NCBI RefSeq assembly: GCF_001429785.1
Contig: NZ_LMJF01000001.1
Location: forward strand, 810,473 to 874,472
Origin: Lysobacter sp. Root916
GTDB lineage: Bacteria > Pseudomonadota > Gammaproteobacteria > Xanthomonadales > Xanthomonadaceae
Length of the DNA stretch: 64,000 nt
Direction: 5' to 3'
Below the pieces are notes generated by a model. That model ran no database searches, was not told the DNA's origin, and was given only the letters and a program-made list of their open reading frames with translations. The translations under genes were made by a program, and so were the position numbers. This document shows positions 1 to 9,542 of this stretch, in pieces (position 1 is the stretch's first letter; each line of letters opens with the position of its first letter).

Positions 1-503
1 AGCTCGGACAGGTCCAGGGTGCCGCGGTCGAGGTGGTCGATGACCCGGCCCGGGGTGCCGACCACCACGTGCACGCCGCGCTTGAGCGCCTGCAGCTGCG
101 GGTAGTAGCTCTGGCCGCCGTAGATCGGCAGTACGTGGAAACCGGGCAGGTGTACGGCGTATTTCTGGAAGGCCTCGGCGACCTGGATCGCCAGTTCGCG
201 CGTCGGCGCCAGCACCAGGGCCTGCGGCTTGAACTGCTTGGGATCGATCTGGGCCAGGATCGGCAGCGCGAACGCGGCGGTCTTGCCGGTACCGGTCTGG
301 GCCTGGCCCAGCACGTCGCGGCCTTCCAGCAGCGGCGGGATGGTGGCGGCCTGGATCGGCGAGGGCGACTCGTAGCCGACGTCGGACAGCGCGCGCAGCA
401 GCGGCTCGGACAGGGCGAGGTCGGTGAACTTCAGCGACGGCGCCTCGGCGGAACTGGCGGGGTCGGAAGGGGCGGAACTGGAACTGGGCGTCTCGGCGCT
501 CAT
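1..503 (-). CDS. DEAD-box ATP-dependent RNA helicase, N-terminal part (cut by window edge)
   Basis: Unwinds RNA duplexes with ATP; cytoplasmic role in ribosome assembly or RNA decay. The 167 visible codons begin with a Ser/Pro/Ala-rich tail of about 25 residues. Then come the Q motif ([14 protein letters not shown]...SPIQ), motif I AQTGTGKT, motif Ia PTRELAIQ, a GG, and motif Ib TPGR. The reading frame leaves the window before the DEAD box, so the rest lies to the left. The ATG at 503 is the first start in frame and precedes the Q motif by a normal distance. The tail and motif order fit the DeaD/CsdA or RhlE type, but these cannot be separated without the C-terminus. Family assignment is secure; subfamily is open. 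Confidence 0.93.
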   Translation of the reverse strand, partial: MSAETPSSSSAPSDPASSAEAPSLKFTDLALSEPLLRALSDVGYESPSPIQAATIPPLLEGRDVLGQAQTGTGKTAAFALPILAQIDPKQFKPQALVLAPTRELAIQVAEAFQKYAVHLPGFHVLPIYGGQSYYPQLQALKRGVHVVVGTPGRVIDHLDRGTLDLSE

Positions 504-809
504 GGGGCGGCTCGGCAGCGCCGGCGGAGGCCGGTCGGAAGACCGCCTAGTGTACCGGACGCGGGTGGAGCACTGGCTCAGCGGCGCGGAAACCGCCTGG
601 AAATGCGCGGTTTTCTGGCGCTGGCGGCGTTCCGCGCGCTGAATCGTCGTTCAGTTCCCGCCTTTGGAAAAGGGCGCTAGGGGAGATTTGCGCGAAGGCG
701 ATCGGCTGCGTCCGCTTAGAAGCAAAAGCAAATCTCCCCCAACCCCTCTTTTTCAAAGAGGGGAGACCAGCCAAAAATGGGGAGGGCCGCGGCGAGCGAT
801 ATCCGCGCC
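504..809. other. Intergenic region with an inverted-repeat element
   Basis: This is the gap between the start of the helicase gene and the stop of the amidohydrolase gene. It must hold the helicase promoter (leftward), which I cannot pinpoint. Its right half is occupied by an inverted-repeat element at 661-766 related to the duplicated element near 29 kb. No coding sequence is credible here. Confidence 0.6.
661..766. repeat. MITE-like inverted repeat, variant copy
   Basis: The left arm (661-691, CCTTTGGAAAAGGG...GGGGAGATTTGC) and right arm (about 726-766, GCAAATCTCCCCC...CTTTTTCAAAGAGGGG) are imperfect inverted copies around a spacer of about 34 bases. The arms are the same words that end the tandem elements at 28887-29206, but in the opposite order (CCTTTG outside here, AGCAAATCT outside there). 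No transposase is present. It is probably a non-autonomous element or a fragment of one. Confidence 0.7.
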
Positions 810-2162
810 TCAGCGCGCCCGCGCGTCCTTCTCGACTCGCCCGTCCTTCATCACCCACTCGACCCGCTTGAGCACGGTCACGTCCTGCAGCGGGTCGCCC
901 GATACCGCGATCAGGTCGGCGCGCTTGCCCGGTTCCAGGCTGCCGACCTGGTCGGACAGGCCCAGCAGGTCGGCGGCGTTCACGGTCGCGGCCTGGATCG
1001 CCTGCGGCGCGGTCATGCCGTGGGCGACCATGAGCTCGAATTCGTCGGCGTTGCGGCCGTGCAGGCTGACGCCGGCGTCGGTGCCGAAGGCGATCTTCAC
1101 GCCCGCCGGCACGGCCGCTTCCAGGGCCTTGCCGGTGATGCCGATGCGCCATTCGATCTTGGCCCGGACTTCGCCGGTATAGGCCTGCGGGTTCTTGGCC
1201 AGACGCTCCTTGTAGCCGTTGACCGTGGACAGCGTGGGCACGTAGTAGGCGCCGGTCTTGCGGAACAAGGCGATGTCTTCGCGGTCCAGCAGGGTGCCGT
1301 GCTCGATCGAATCGGCGCCCGCGCGCAGCGCGACCGCGATGCCGTCGGCGCCGTGCGCGTGCACCGCGACCTTCTTGCGGTACAGGTGCGCGGTTTCGAC
1401 GATGGCGCGCGCCTCATCGTCGAACATCTGCTGGCCCAGGCCGGCGCCGATGCGGCTGTTGACGCCGCCGGTGGTGGCGATCTTGATCACGTCGACGCCG
1501 CGCGCGATCTGCCGGCGCACCGCGCGCCGGCAATCGTCGGCGCCGTCGCAGGTGTTGCCGTGCACGTCCAGCGCGGCATGCAGGTCCTCGCGGAAGCCCA
1601 GGGTCGGGTCCATGTGGCCGGCGGTGGTCGAGATCGCCGAACCGGCGTCGAGGATGCGCGGCCCGGGCAGCTTGCCGGCCGCGACCGCGTCGCGCAGGGC
1701 CAGGGTCACGCCGTCGCTGTCGCCGAGGTTGCGCACCGTGGTGAAGCCGGCATGCAAGGTCTTGCGCGCGTTGACCGCGGCTTCGAAGGCGTGGTCGGCG
1801 ACGCTGCCGGAGACGCTGTCGAGCTGGCCTTCGACGCCGGCCTTGTCCGACACCAAGTGCACGTGGCAGTCGATCAGGCCCGGCAGCACGTAGCGGTCGC
1901 GCAGGTCCAGCACGGTCGCGTCGGCGGGCACGCCGGCGAACGCGGCAGCGTCCTGGTAGCCGTCGCGCACTGCTTCCACGCGCCCGGCGCGCAGCAGCAG
2001 GGTGCTGGCGCCGCGCGGCGCCTGGCCGGGGCGGTCGAGCAGGCGGCCGGCATGGACCAGGGTCCAGTCGGCGTTCTGCGCGGACGCCGCCATCGGCAGG
2101 CAGGCCAGCAACGCGGGCAGGCACCAGGCGGGCAGGGCGGGGCGGCGCGGGTTCGGGGTCAT
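810..2162 (-). CDS. Secreted metal-dependent amidohydrolase (imidazolonepropionase/prolidase-like)
   Basis: A 450-residue amidohydrolase-superfamily enzyme, predicted to hydrolyse an amide or peptide-like bond in the periplasm. It has a signal peptide ending near ASA|QNADW. Metal-site motifs in order are LPGLIDCHVHL, VIKIATTGG (possible carboxylated Lys), HAHGADG, DSIEHG and FGTDAG. A C-terminal PGKRADLIAVSGDPL strand closes the composite beta-sandwich. The ATG at 2162 places the signal peptide at the N-terminus; upstream frame extension is not protein-like. Close relatives hydrolyse Xaa-Pro or Xaa-Arg dipeptides or organophosphates, so the substrate cannot be named. It stands alone between a repeat and the DUF188 gene. 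Confidence 0.9.
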   Translation of the reverse strand: MTPNPRRPALPAWCLPALLACLPMAASAQNADWTLVHAGRLLDRPGQAPRGASTLLLRAGRVEAVRDGYQDAAAFAGVPADATVLDLRDRYVLPGLIDCHVHLVSDKAGVEGQLDSVSGSVADHAFEAAVNARKTLHAGFTTVRNLGDSDGVTLALRDAVAAGKLPGPRILDAGSAISTTAGHMDPTLGFREDLHAALDVHGNTCDGADDCRRAVRRQIARGVDVIKIATTGGVNSRIGAGLGQQMFDDEARAIVETAHLYRKKVAVHAHGADGIAVALRAGADSIEHGTLLDREDIALFRKTGAYYVPTLSTVNGYKERLAKNPQAYTGEVRAKIEWRIGITGKALEAAVPAGVKIAFGTDAGVSLHGRNADEFELMVAHGMTAPQAIQAATVNAADLLGLSDQVGSLEPGKRADLIAVSGDPLQDVTVLKRVEWVMKDGRVEKDARAR

Positions 2163-2214
2163 CGTCGGGCTCGGCTGGACGCGAAGCCCCGAGCATACCC
2201 GCGCGCGCCGGGCT

Positions 2215-2703
2215 TCAAACGCGACTTCGCGCCAGCCAGCGATCGAGTTGGTTGGCGAAGGCCTGGCGATCGCGCGCATGGAACACCGGCGGGCCGCCGG
2301 TCTGCACGCCGGCGCCGCGCAGTTCGTCCATGAAATTGCGCATCGACAGGCGCTGGGCAATGTTGTCGGCGGTGTAGAGGTCGCCGCGCGGATTCAGCGC
2401 GACCGCGTGTTTTTCCAGCACCAGCGCGGCCAGCGGGATGTCCTGGGTGACCACCAGGTCGCCAGCGGCGACGCGCTGCACGATCTCGTTGTCGGCCACG
2501 TCCAGGCCGGACGGCACCTGGATCGCGCGCACGTAGCGCGAGCCGGGCGTGCGCAGCCACTGGTTGGCGACCAGGGTGACCTGGATGCGCGCGCGTTCGG
2601 CGGCGCGGAACAGGATCTCGCGGATCACGCCGGGGCAGGCATCGGCATCGACCCAGATCTGCGGGGCAGGCGGCTGCGCGGCAGGGACGGGGGCGTCGGT
2701 CAT
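2215..2703 (-). CDS. YaiI/YqxD family protein (DUF188)
   Basis: A 162-residue member of the widespread YaiI/YqxD family of unknown biochemical role. Family landmarks are [20 protein letters not shown] near the N-terminus, a TLVANQ strand, [15 protein letters not shown] and LNPRGDLYT. The fold is related to PIN-like nuclease domains by the acidic VDADACP cluster, but nuclease activity is inference. I chose the ATG at 2703 because the family normally begins shortly before WVDADACP; the upstream 42 in-frame residues are Pro/Ala-rich and look non-coding. It lies 52 bases upstream of the amidohydrolase and may be transcribed with it. Confidence 0.92.
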   Translation of the reverse strand: MTDAPVPAAQPPAPQIWVDADACPGVIREILFRAAERARIQVTLVANQWLRTPGSRYVRAIQVPSGLDVADNEIVQRVAAGDLVVTQDIPLAALVLEKHAVALNPRGDLYTADNIAQRLSMRNFMDELRGAGVQTGGPPVFHARDRQAFANQLDRWLARSRV

Positions 2704-2832
2704 CGGAAGGGGGTTCGCAGGCACGGCCGTGACGGCTGCGCCGGGGGGAGGCGGGGCGGACAGCGGGGTCCGCGCGCCTGCACTGGCTGGGGCGGGGCGG
2801 GCGACTGGCGTCGCCTCGGCCCGGGGCACGCC

Positions 2833-2991
2833 TCAGCCGTTGCTGCGTTCGTCGTCGCGGGGGCTGCCGCTGGGATCGGCCGGCGCGCCGGTGTCCTTGG
2901 CCGCGGCCTTCTTGGCCGCCTTTTCGTCCTGCTTCTTCTTCTTGGCGATCTCGCGCTGGCGCTTCTCGAACGAGTAATTGGGCTTGGCCAT
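2833..2991 (-). CDS. Small basic Lys-rich protein, 52 residues, function unknown
   Basis: Begins MAKPNYSFEKRQREIAKKKK, followed by a Lys/Ala-rich helix and an acidic, Pro/Ser-rich tail ending DDERSNG. There is no membrane segment or signal peptide. Proteins of this shape are common small conserved hypotheticals in Xanthomonadaceae, and a similar Lys-rich small protein sits at 5970-6086. A good -10 hexamer (TAGACT on the minus strand) lies about 30 bases before the ATG. It may bind nucleic acid, judged only from charge. Confidence 0.75.
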   Translation of the reverse strand: MAKPNYSFEKRQREIAKKKKQDEKAAKKAAAKDTGAPADPSGSPRDDERSNG

Positions 2992-3106
2992 GTATGGCGA
3001 TCTCGATGGGGAATGCCACCAGTCTAGGCCATGCGCGGCCCCGGAGCCGAATCGCCGAACCGCCGCGACCGCTACCATGGGCCCGGACCCCACCGCCCAG
3101 GCCGTC

Positions 3107-3784
3107 ATGATCCGCGTCCACCATCTGAACAATTCGCGCTCGCAGCGCGTGCTCTGGCTGCTGGAAGAGCTGGAACTGCCCTACGAGGTCGTGCGCTACC
3201 AGCGCGACGCCCAGACCCTGCTGGCGCCGCCGGAACTGCGCCGGATCCACCCGCTGGGCAAATCGCCGGTGCTGGAGGACGGCGAGCGGGTCCTGGCCGA
3301 GTCGGCCGCGATCCTGGAATACCTGGCCGAGCGCTACGACGGCGAGCATCGCTACAGCCCGCCGCCGGCGCCGCTGGATGGGCCCGAGCGCCTGCGCTGC
3401 CGCTACTGGCTGCACTACGCCGAGGGCTCGGCGATGCCGCCGTTGCTGCTGAGCCTGGTGTTCGCGCGCCTGAAGCGCGCGCCGATGCCGTTCTTCGCCA
3501 AGCCGGTGGCGCGCGGGATCGCCGACAAGGCCATGGCCAGCTTCGTCGGACCGCAGCTCAAGCTGCACCTGGACTACATCGAGGCCGAGCTGGGCCGGCA
3601 CGCCTGGTTCGCGGGCGAGCGCTTCGGCATCGCCGACATCCAGATGAGCTTCCCGGTCGAAGCCGCGGTCGCGCGCGCGGGTGGCGATCGTCCGCGCATG
3701 CAGGCGTTCCTCGAACGCATCCACGCCCGGCCCGCGTACCAGCGCGCGCTGGAGCGCGGCGGTCCCTTCGACGTGCTGGGCTGA
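3107..3784 (+). CDS. Glutathione S-transferase family protein
   Basis: A 225-residue cytosolic GST. The N-terminal thioredoxin-fold half reads [20 protein letters not shown], with [10 protein letters not shown] and an ESAAILEYL glutathione-binding stretch; the C-terminal helical half includes [16 protein letters not shown]. Ser residues in NSRSQR occupy the usual position of the catalytic Ser/Tyr. The chosen ATG puts the first beta strand at the N-terminus. The stop codon ends one base before the ATG of the SelO gene, so the two are probably one transcript; the link to redox biology is plausible because SelO is itself redox-linked. Substrate unknown. Confidence 0.93.
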   Translation: MIRVHHLNNSRSQRVLWLLEELELPYEVVRYQRDAQTLLAPPELRRIHPLGKSPVLEDGERVLAESAAILEYLAERYDGEHRYSPPPAPLDGPERLRCRYWLHYAEGSAMPPLLLSLVFARLKRAPMPFFAKPVARGIADKAMASFVGPQLKLHLDYIEAELGRHAWFAGERFGIADIQMSFPVEAAVARAGGDRPRMQAFLERIHARPAYQRALERGGPFDVLG

Positions 3785-3785
3785 G

Positions 3786-5342
<1,557 letters not shown>

Positions 5343-5402
5343 AGTCGGGTGCCGTCGTCGCAGCGAGGGTCGGCTCGATGGCTACGCAAACCGCCGCTCT
5401 CT

Positions 5403-5781
5403 GTGGGAGCGGCGTAAGCCGCGATTCGTCAGTGGGAGCCGGTGGCGCTGGAGTGTGCGGTGGCGCGATCGCGGCTTACGCCGCTCCCACAGGAAGCAGG
5501 GGTGCGGCTTTGCGAGTGGTCGCGCGCGCTCGAGGTCTCGGGATAGGAGCGGCGTAAGCCGCGATTCGTCGGTGGGCGCCGGTGGCGCTGGGGTGCGCGG
5601 CGGCGCGATCGCGGCTTACGCCGCTCCCACAGGAAGCAGGGGCGCGGCTTTGCGAATGGTCGAGCGCGCTCGAGGTCTCGGGGTAGGAGCAGCGCAAGCC
5701 GCGATTCGTCAGGTGGCGCCGGTGGCGCTGGGGTGCGCGGCGGCGCGATCGCGGCTTACGCCGCTCCCACAGGAAGCGGGG
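5403..5781. repeat. Three tandem 140-bp units, each a GGAGCGGCGTAAGCCGC palindrome
   Basis: Units begin at 5403, 5543 and 5683, a period of exactly 140 bases. Each has a left arm (GGAGCGGCGTAAGCCGCGAT, with AGCAGCGCAAG in unit 3), a spacer containing GGTGGCGCTGG, and a right arm (ATCGCGGCTTACGCCGCTCC) followed by CACAGGAAGC. A conserved linker TGGTCG...GCTCGAGGTCTCGGG joins the units. Transcribed, each would form a long stem-loop. Single copies of the same palindrome occur elsewhere in the window. Confidence 0.9.
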
Positions 5782-5895
5782 CGCGGCGGTCTTACGAGGG
5801 CTTGCGCCGCTGCTACCCCGAGGCGTGGGGCATGCTGACGAATAGCGTCAGCGGGCTCGGTGGCTGGGCCCGGTTTATCCGAGGCTCATGAAGCA

Positions 5896-5917
5896 CGCCC
5901 GCGCACAGGCGCGGGCG
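5896..5917. other. Perfect GC hairpin (9-bp stem, 4-base loop)
   Basis: CGCCCGCGC-ACAG-GCGCGGGCG. It lies downstream of the small leftward gene at 5970-6086 and may help terminate it, but there is no T tract on either strand, so terminator function is uncertain. Confidence 0.4.
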
Positions 5918-5969
5918 GCGGGGTTGATCGGCGATCCGGCCGGCCGCATAGGGCCGGCGAAGCGCGCGA

Positions 5970-6086
5970 TCAGGTCGGCGCAAAGCCCTTGGTGGCCTTC
6001 TTTTCGTTCTTCTCGGCGCGCTTTTCCTTGATCGTCTTGGTCGGTTTCTTCTTGGTTTCTTTCTTGCGGTCCAAGCCCTTGCTCAT
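5970..6086 (-). CDS. Small Lys-rich protein, 38 residues, function unknown
   Basis: The frame MSKGLDRKKETKKKPTKTIK continues to a GFAPT end and is almost entirely Lys, Glu, Thr and Ala. The AGGAG-like bases (GAGCCTGCC on the minus strand just before ATG) are weak, but the composition, the compact length and the resemblance to other 40-residue KKETKKKP-type proteins of gammaproteobacteria support a real gene. Function is not known; a nucleic-acid or ribosome-associated role is only a guess from charge. Confidence 0.65.
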   Translation of the reverse strand: MSKGLDRKKETKKKPTKTIKEKRAEKNEKKATKGFAPT

Positions 6087-6203
6087 GGCAGGCTCCTCGA
6101 TTCGGTGGTGGCGGCCGCAGCACCATGCCGGCGGCGAGGCGCCAGTATGCGCCGTGCCGGGATCCGGCGCGCGCCCGGACGGCGCCGGGGCGCGTGCCCC
6201 GGC

Positions 6204-6209
6204 TACAAT
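6204..6209 (+). promoter_or_regulatory. -10 hexamer TACAAT, six bases before the uup start
   Basis: TACAAT is one base from the sigma-70 consensus TATAAT, and only six bases separate it from the ATG. A transcription start at the usual distance would fall on or next to the start codon, predicting a leaderless mRNA. No clear -35 is visible. Confidence 0.55.
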
Positions 6210-6215
6210 GGTCGG

Positions 6216-8120
6216 ATGCCTTTGATCACCGTTCAGAACGTCGACTACAGCGTCGGCGGCCCGCTCCTGCTCGAAAACGTCGAACTGTCCATCGAACCGG
6301 GCGAGCGCATCGCCCTGATCGGTCGCAACGGCGCGGGCAAGTCCACGCTCATGAAACTGCTGGCCGGAGAAATCCAGCCCGACGACGGCCGCATCCTGGT
6401 CGACGGCGGCCGCCGCGACGGCAATACCCGCATCGCCCGGCTCGAGCAGGAAGTCCCGCCCGGCGCCAACGGCACCGTCTTCGACGTGGTCGCCGACGGC
6501 CTGGGCGAGCTCGGCCATTGGTTGGCCGAATACCACCATCTGACCCACGCCGACCACTACGACGCCGATGCGGTCGCCGCGGTCCAGACCAAGATCGAGG
6601 CCGCCCACGGCTGGGGCCTGGATCAGCGCGTCACCGAGACCCTGGCCCGGCTCGACCTGGACGGCGAGGTCGAATTCTCCGGCCTGTCCGGCGGCATGAA
6701 GCGGCGCGTGCTGCTGGCGCGCGCGCTGGTCTCCGCGCCGGACCTGCTGCTGCTGGACGAGCCCACCAACCACCTCGACATCGAAGCCATCGACTGGCTG
6801 GAACAGTTCCTCAAGTCCTGGCAGGGCGCGCTGGTGTTCGTGACCCACGACCGCCGCTTCCTGCGTGCGCTGGCGACCCGCATCGTCGAGATCGACCGCG
6901 GCCAGGTCACCAGTTGGCCCGGCGACTGGGACAACTACGTGCGTCGCCGCGAGGAACGCCTGAACGCCGAGGCGCAGGAGAACGCGCGCTTCGACAAGCT
7001 GCTGGCGCAGGAAGAGGTCTGGATCCGCCAGGGCATCAAGGCCCGGCGCACCCGCGACGAAGGCCGCGTGCGCCGCCTCAAGGCGATGCGCAACGAGCGC
7101 GCCGCGCGCCGCGACCTGACCGGCAACGTGCGCATGGACTTCGCCCAGAACGAAGCCTCCGGCCGCAAGGTCGTGGAGACCAAGTCGGTGTCGTTCGATT
7201 TCGGCGGCAAGCCGCTGCTGCGCGACGTGTCGACCACGATCTTCCGCGGCGACCGGATCGGCCTGATCGGGCCCAACGGCAGCGGCAAGACCACCCTGCT
7301 CAAGATCCTGCTCGGCGATCTGCAGCCCAAGGCCGGCGAAGTGCGCGAAGGCAGCAAACTGCAGGTCGCCTACTTCGACCAGTACCGCGCGACCCTGCGC
7401 GAGGACTGGAACGCGATCGAGAACGTGGCCGAAGGCCGCGAGTTCGTCGAGGTCGGCGGCAAGAGCAAGCACGTGATCGGCTATCTGCAGGATTTCCTGT
7501 TCACCCCCGAACGCGCGCGCGCGCCGATCACGCGCCTGTCCGGCGGCGAGCGCAACCGCCTGCTGCTGGCCAAGCTGTTCGCGCAGCCGTCCAACCTGCT
7601 GGTGATGGACGAACCGACCAACGATCTGGACGTGGAAACGCTGGAGCTGCTGGAGGAATTGCTGGGCGATTACCCCGGCACCCTGCTGCTGGTCAGCCAC
7701 GACCGCGACTTCCTCGACAACGTGGTGACCTCGACCCTGGTGATGGAAGGCGAGGGCCGGGTCGGCGAGTACGTGGGCGGCTACACCGATTGGCTGCGGC
7801 AGCGGCCGGTGGCCTCGGTCGGCGCGGCCAAGCCCGCCGCGGGCGCGCCCAGCGCGGGCAAGCCGGAGCCGGCCAAGGCCGAAGCCGCGGCGCCGGCGGC
7901 CAAGCGCAAGCTCAGCTACAAGGAAACGCGCGAGCTGGAGCAGTTGCCGCTGCGCATCGAGCAACTGGAAACGCGCCTGGCCGAACTGACCGAACAGATG
8001 AACGAACCGGCGTTCTACCAGCGCGACAGCGCCGCGATCAACGCCCACAACGCGACCCTGGCGCAGGCCCAGGCGGAGTTGGACGCGGCATACGCGCGCT
8101 GGAGCGAACTGGACGCCTGA
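6216..8120 (+). CDS. uup: ABC-F ATPase Uup
   Basis: A soluble 634-residue protein with two ABC ATPase domains and no membrane segment, acting on ribosomes or structured nucleic acid (Uup affects transposon excision and translation in E. coli). Walker A motifs are GRNGAGKST (residues 36-44) and GPNGSGKTT (about 352-360). Signatures LSGGMKRR and LSGGERNR, and Walker B DEPTNHLD and DEPTNDLD, are intact. The interdomain linker is highly charged. The C-terminal 70 residues, after a Pro/Ala-rich linker, form the coiled coil typical of Uup (LPLRIEQLETRLAELTEQM), which separates it from EttA and YbiT. It appears to be transcribed alone from a promoter abutting the start codon. Confidence 0.95.
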   Translation: MPLITVQNVDYSVGGPLLLENVELSIEPGERIALIGRNGAGKSTLMKLLAGEIQPDDGRILVDGGRRDGNTRIARLEQEVPPGANGTVFDVVADGLGELGHWLAEYHHLTHADHYDADAVAAVQTKIEAAHGWGLDQRVTETLARLDLDGEVEFSGLSGGMKRRVLLARALVSAPDLLLLDEPTNHLDIEAIDWLEQFLKSWQGALVFVTHDRRFLRALATRIVEIDRGQVTSWPGDWDNYVRRREERLNAEAQENARFDKLLAQEEVWIRQGIKARRTRDEGRVRRLKAMRNERAARRDLTGNVRMDFAQNEASGRKVVETKSVSFDFGGKPLLRDVSTTIFRGDRIGLIGPNGSGKTTLLKILLGDLQPKAGEVREGSKLQVAYFDQYRATLREDWNAIENVAEGREFVEVGGKSKHVIGYLQDFLFTPERARAPITRLSGGERNRLLLAKLFAQPSNLLVMDEPTNDLDVETLELLEELLGDYPGTLLLVSHDRDFLDNVVTSTLVMEGEGRVGEYVGGYTDWLRQRPVASVGAAKPAAGAPSAGKPEPAKAEAAAPAAKRKLSYKETRELEQLPLRIEQLETRLAELTEQMNEPAFYQRDSAAINAHNATLAQAQAELDAAYARWSELDA

Positions 8121-8219
8121 GGCCGCGCCGCCCCCCAACTTCCGTCGCTTGCGCGGCGGCCGCGGCGCGGTTCCTAATCGCCGCAACGGCCGGTCGCGGC
8201 CTGGCGAAGGGGGACGGCT

Positions 8220-8798
8220 ATGGTGAGGATCGCAATGGCATGCGCCGCGGCGCTGCTGCTGGGCGTTGGTGGCACGGCCACGGCCGCGGTCAAGGACGTC
8301 GCCGCCAACGGCTTCAGCATCGAGAACGAACAGGTCGTGCCCGTCGACCAGGTCACGGCCTGGAAGGCGCTGGTCGGCGAGGTCGATCGCTGGTGGCCGA
8401 AGGATCACACCTGGTGGGGCAAGGCGTCGCGGCTGTCGATCGAGCCGCGTGCGGGCGGTTGCTTCTGCGAGATCGGTCTGGACGGGCAGCAGCAGGCGCT
8501 GCACATGACGGTGAGCTTCGTCGATCCCGGCAAGACCCTGCGCCTGCTCGGCGGGCTGGGCCCGCTGCAGGGCATGGGCTTGAACGGCGCGATGGAGTTC
8601 CGGCTGGCGCCCGCCGACGGTGGCGGCACCCGCATCACCCTGGCCTACCGCGCCGGCGGCTACACGCCGGACGACCTGAGCAAGTTCGTGCCGGTGATCG
8701 ACAAGGTCCAGGGCTTGCAGTTGGGCGGTTTGGCCGACTACCTGCGCAAACCCGAAGCGCGCGGCGGCGCGAACGGCGCCCAGGAGCCGCCTCGTTGA
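8220..8798 (+). CDS. Exported SRPBCC (START/AHSA1-like) domain protein
   Basis: A 192-residue protein with a signal peptide (MVRIAMACAAALLLGVGGTATA) followed by a single SRPBCC ligand-binding fold: VVPVDQVTAWKALVGEVDRWWP, WWGKASRLSIEPRAGGCFCE, an LHMTVSFVDPGKTLRLLGGLG strand pair, and a C-terminal helix. This fold encloses hydrophobic ligands; the ligand here is unknown. The gene overlaps the AraC-type regulator by four bases, so the two are translationally coupled and probably act in one response. A second ATG at 8235 would give a shorter but still functional signal peptide. Confidence 0.85.
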   Translation: MVRIAMACAAALLLGVGGTATAAVKDVAANGFSIENEQVVPVDQVTAWKALVGEVDRWWPKDHTWWGKASRLSIEPRAGGCFCEIGLDGQQQALHMTVSFVDPGKTLRLLGGLGPLQGMGLNGAMEFRLAPADGGGTRITLAYRAGGYTPDDLSKFVPVIDKVQGLQLGGLADYLRKPEARGGANGAQEPPR

Positions 8799-9502
8799 AT
8801 CCGATCGGCAGCGCCTACCGCACTAGCCACGAACGCGGCGCGACCTTGGCGACCCATCGCCACAGCGCGCCTTACGCCGCGCTGGTGCTGGACGGCGACT
8901 ACACCGAAGCCAGTCTCGACGGCCCACTGCCGTGCCGGCCCGGCACCCTGGTGCTGCACCCGGCGTTTCACGCCCACGGCGACCGTTTCGGCGGCTTGGG
9001 CGCCAGCGCGATCAACATCGAACTCGCGCCCGGCGCGTTCGAGTTGGCCGCCAGCGCCTGGGAAGTGCACGACCTGCGCGAGGCGGTGGAAGTGTTCGAG
9101 CGTTGCCCGCAGCGCCTGTCGGAATTGCTGGCCTGCGCGCGCCCGCAGGCCGCGCCGGAGCTGCCCGACTGGCAGGGCGAGCTGTTGCGCGGCATGGCCG
9201 AGTCCGAACACGAGATCGCCGTGCTCGCGCGCGGGCTCGGGGTCTCGGCCGAACACGCCAGCCGCGCGCTGAGCCGCAGCTACGGCATGTCGCCGCGCGC
9301 GCTGCGCCGCGAAGCGCGCTGGCGCCACGCCCTGCAACTGCTGGGCGGCGCGCTGCCGCTGGCCGAGGTGGCCGCGGCCGCGGGATTCGCCGATCAAAGC
9401 CACCTGCACCGCATCGTGGTCGCGCATGCCGGCTGCACGCCGGCGCGGCTGCGCCGCCAGATCAAGTACGTACAAGACCGGCGGCTCGCCATCGCGGCCT
9501 AA
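8795..9502 (+). CDS. AraC-family transcriptional regulator (TTG start)
   Basis: A 235-residue regulator with an N-terminal cupin-type effector domain (HRHSAPYAALVLDGDYTE, PGTLVLHPAFHAHGD) and a C-terminal double helix-turn-helix. The latter has EIAVLARGLGVSAEHASRAL as the first HTH and LAEVAAAAGFADQSHLHR as the second, plus the usual TPARLRRQ end. There is no ATG at the front: TTG at 8795 sits in the overlap TTGA with the stop of the preceding gene, so translation is expected to be coupled. The frame reads in a typical cupin straight from this codon. Target genes unknown; autoregulation of this pair is likely. Confidence 0.88.
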   Translation: MNPIGSAYRTSHERGATLATHRHSAPYAALVLDGDYTEASLDGPLPCRPGTLVLHPAFHAHGDRFGGLGASAINIELAPGAFELAASAWEVHDLREAVEVFERCPQRLSELLACARPQAAPELPDWQGELLRGMAESEHEIAVLARGLGVSAEHASRALSRSYGMSPRALRREARWRHALQLLGGALPLAEVAAAAGFADQSHLHRIVVAHAGCTPARLRRQIKYVQDRRLAIAA

Positions 9503-9542
9503 TGGCTCCAACGCGCATCCCCCGCGCTCTGGAGTCTTCGCC

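Larger units (their letters stand above)
5343..5969. other. Long gene-free region dominated by palindromic repeats
   Basis: Between selO and the next small gene there are about 630 bases without a credible gene. The bulk (5403-5781) is a tandem triplicate of a palindromic unit. A GC hairpin at 5896-5917 sits near the right end. Apparent open frames here are created by the repeats. Confidence 0.7.

Noticed and set aside
5403..5781. Regular repeats that look like a small CRISPR array
   Set aside because: Units are 140 bases and nearly identical throughout, spacers are not unique, each is a palindrome, and there are no cas genes.
5970..8504. Very long leftward reading frame opposite uup
   Set aside because: It is antisense to a well-conserved ABC-F gene, uses a Gln/Gly/Ala-rich non-natural composition and has no domain; high GC alone opens such frames.
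6125..9502. Long forward frame across uup, the START-like and AraC genes
   Set aside because: It is Arg/Pro/Ala-rich in the wrong frame of uup; only its last part, from 8795, is the AraC gene.
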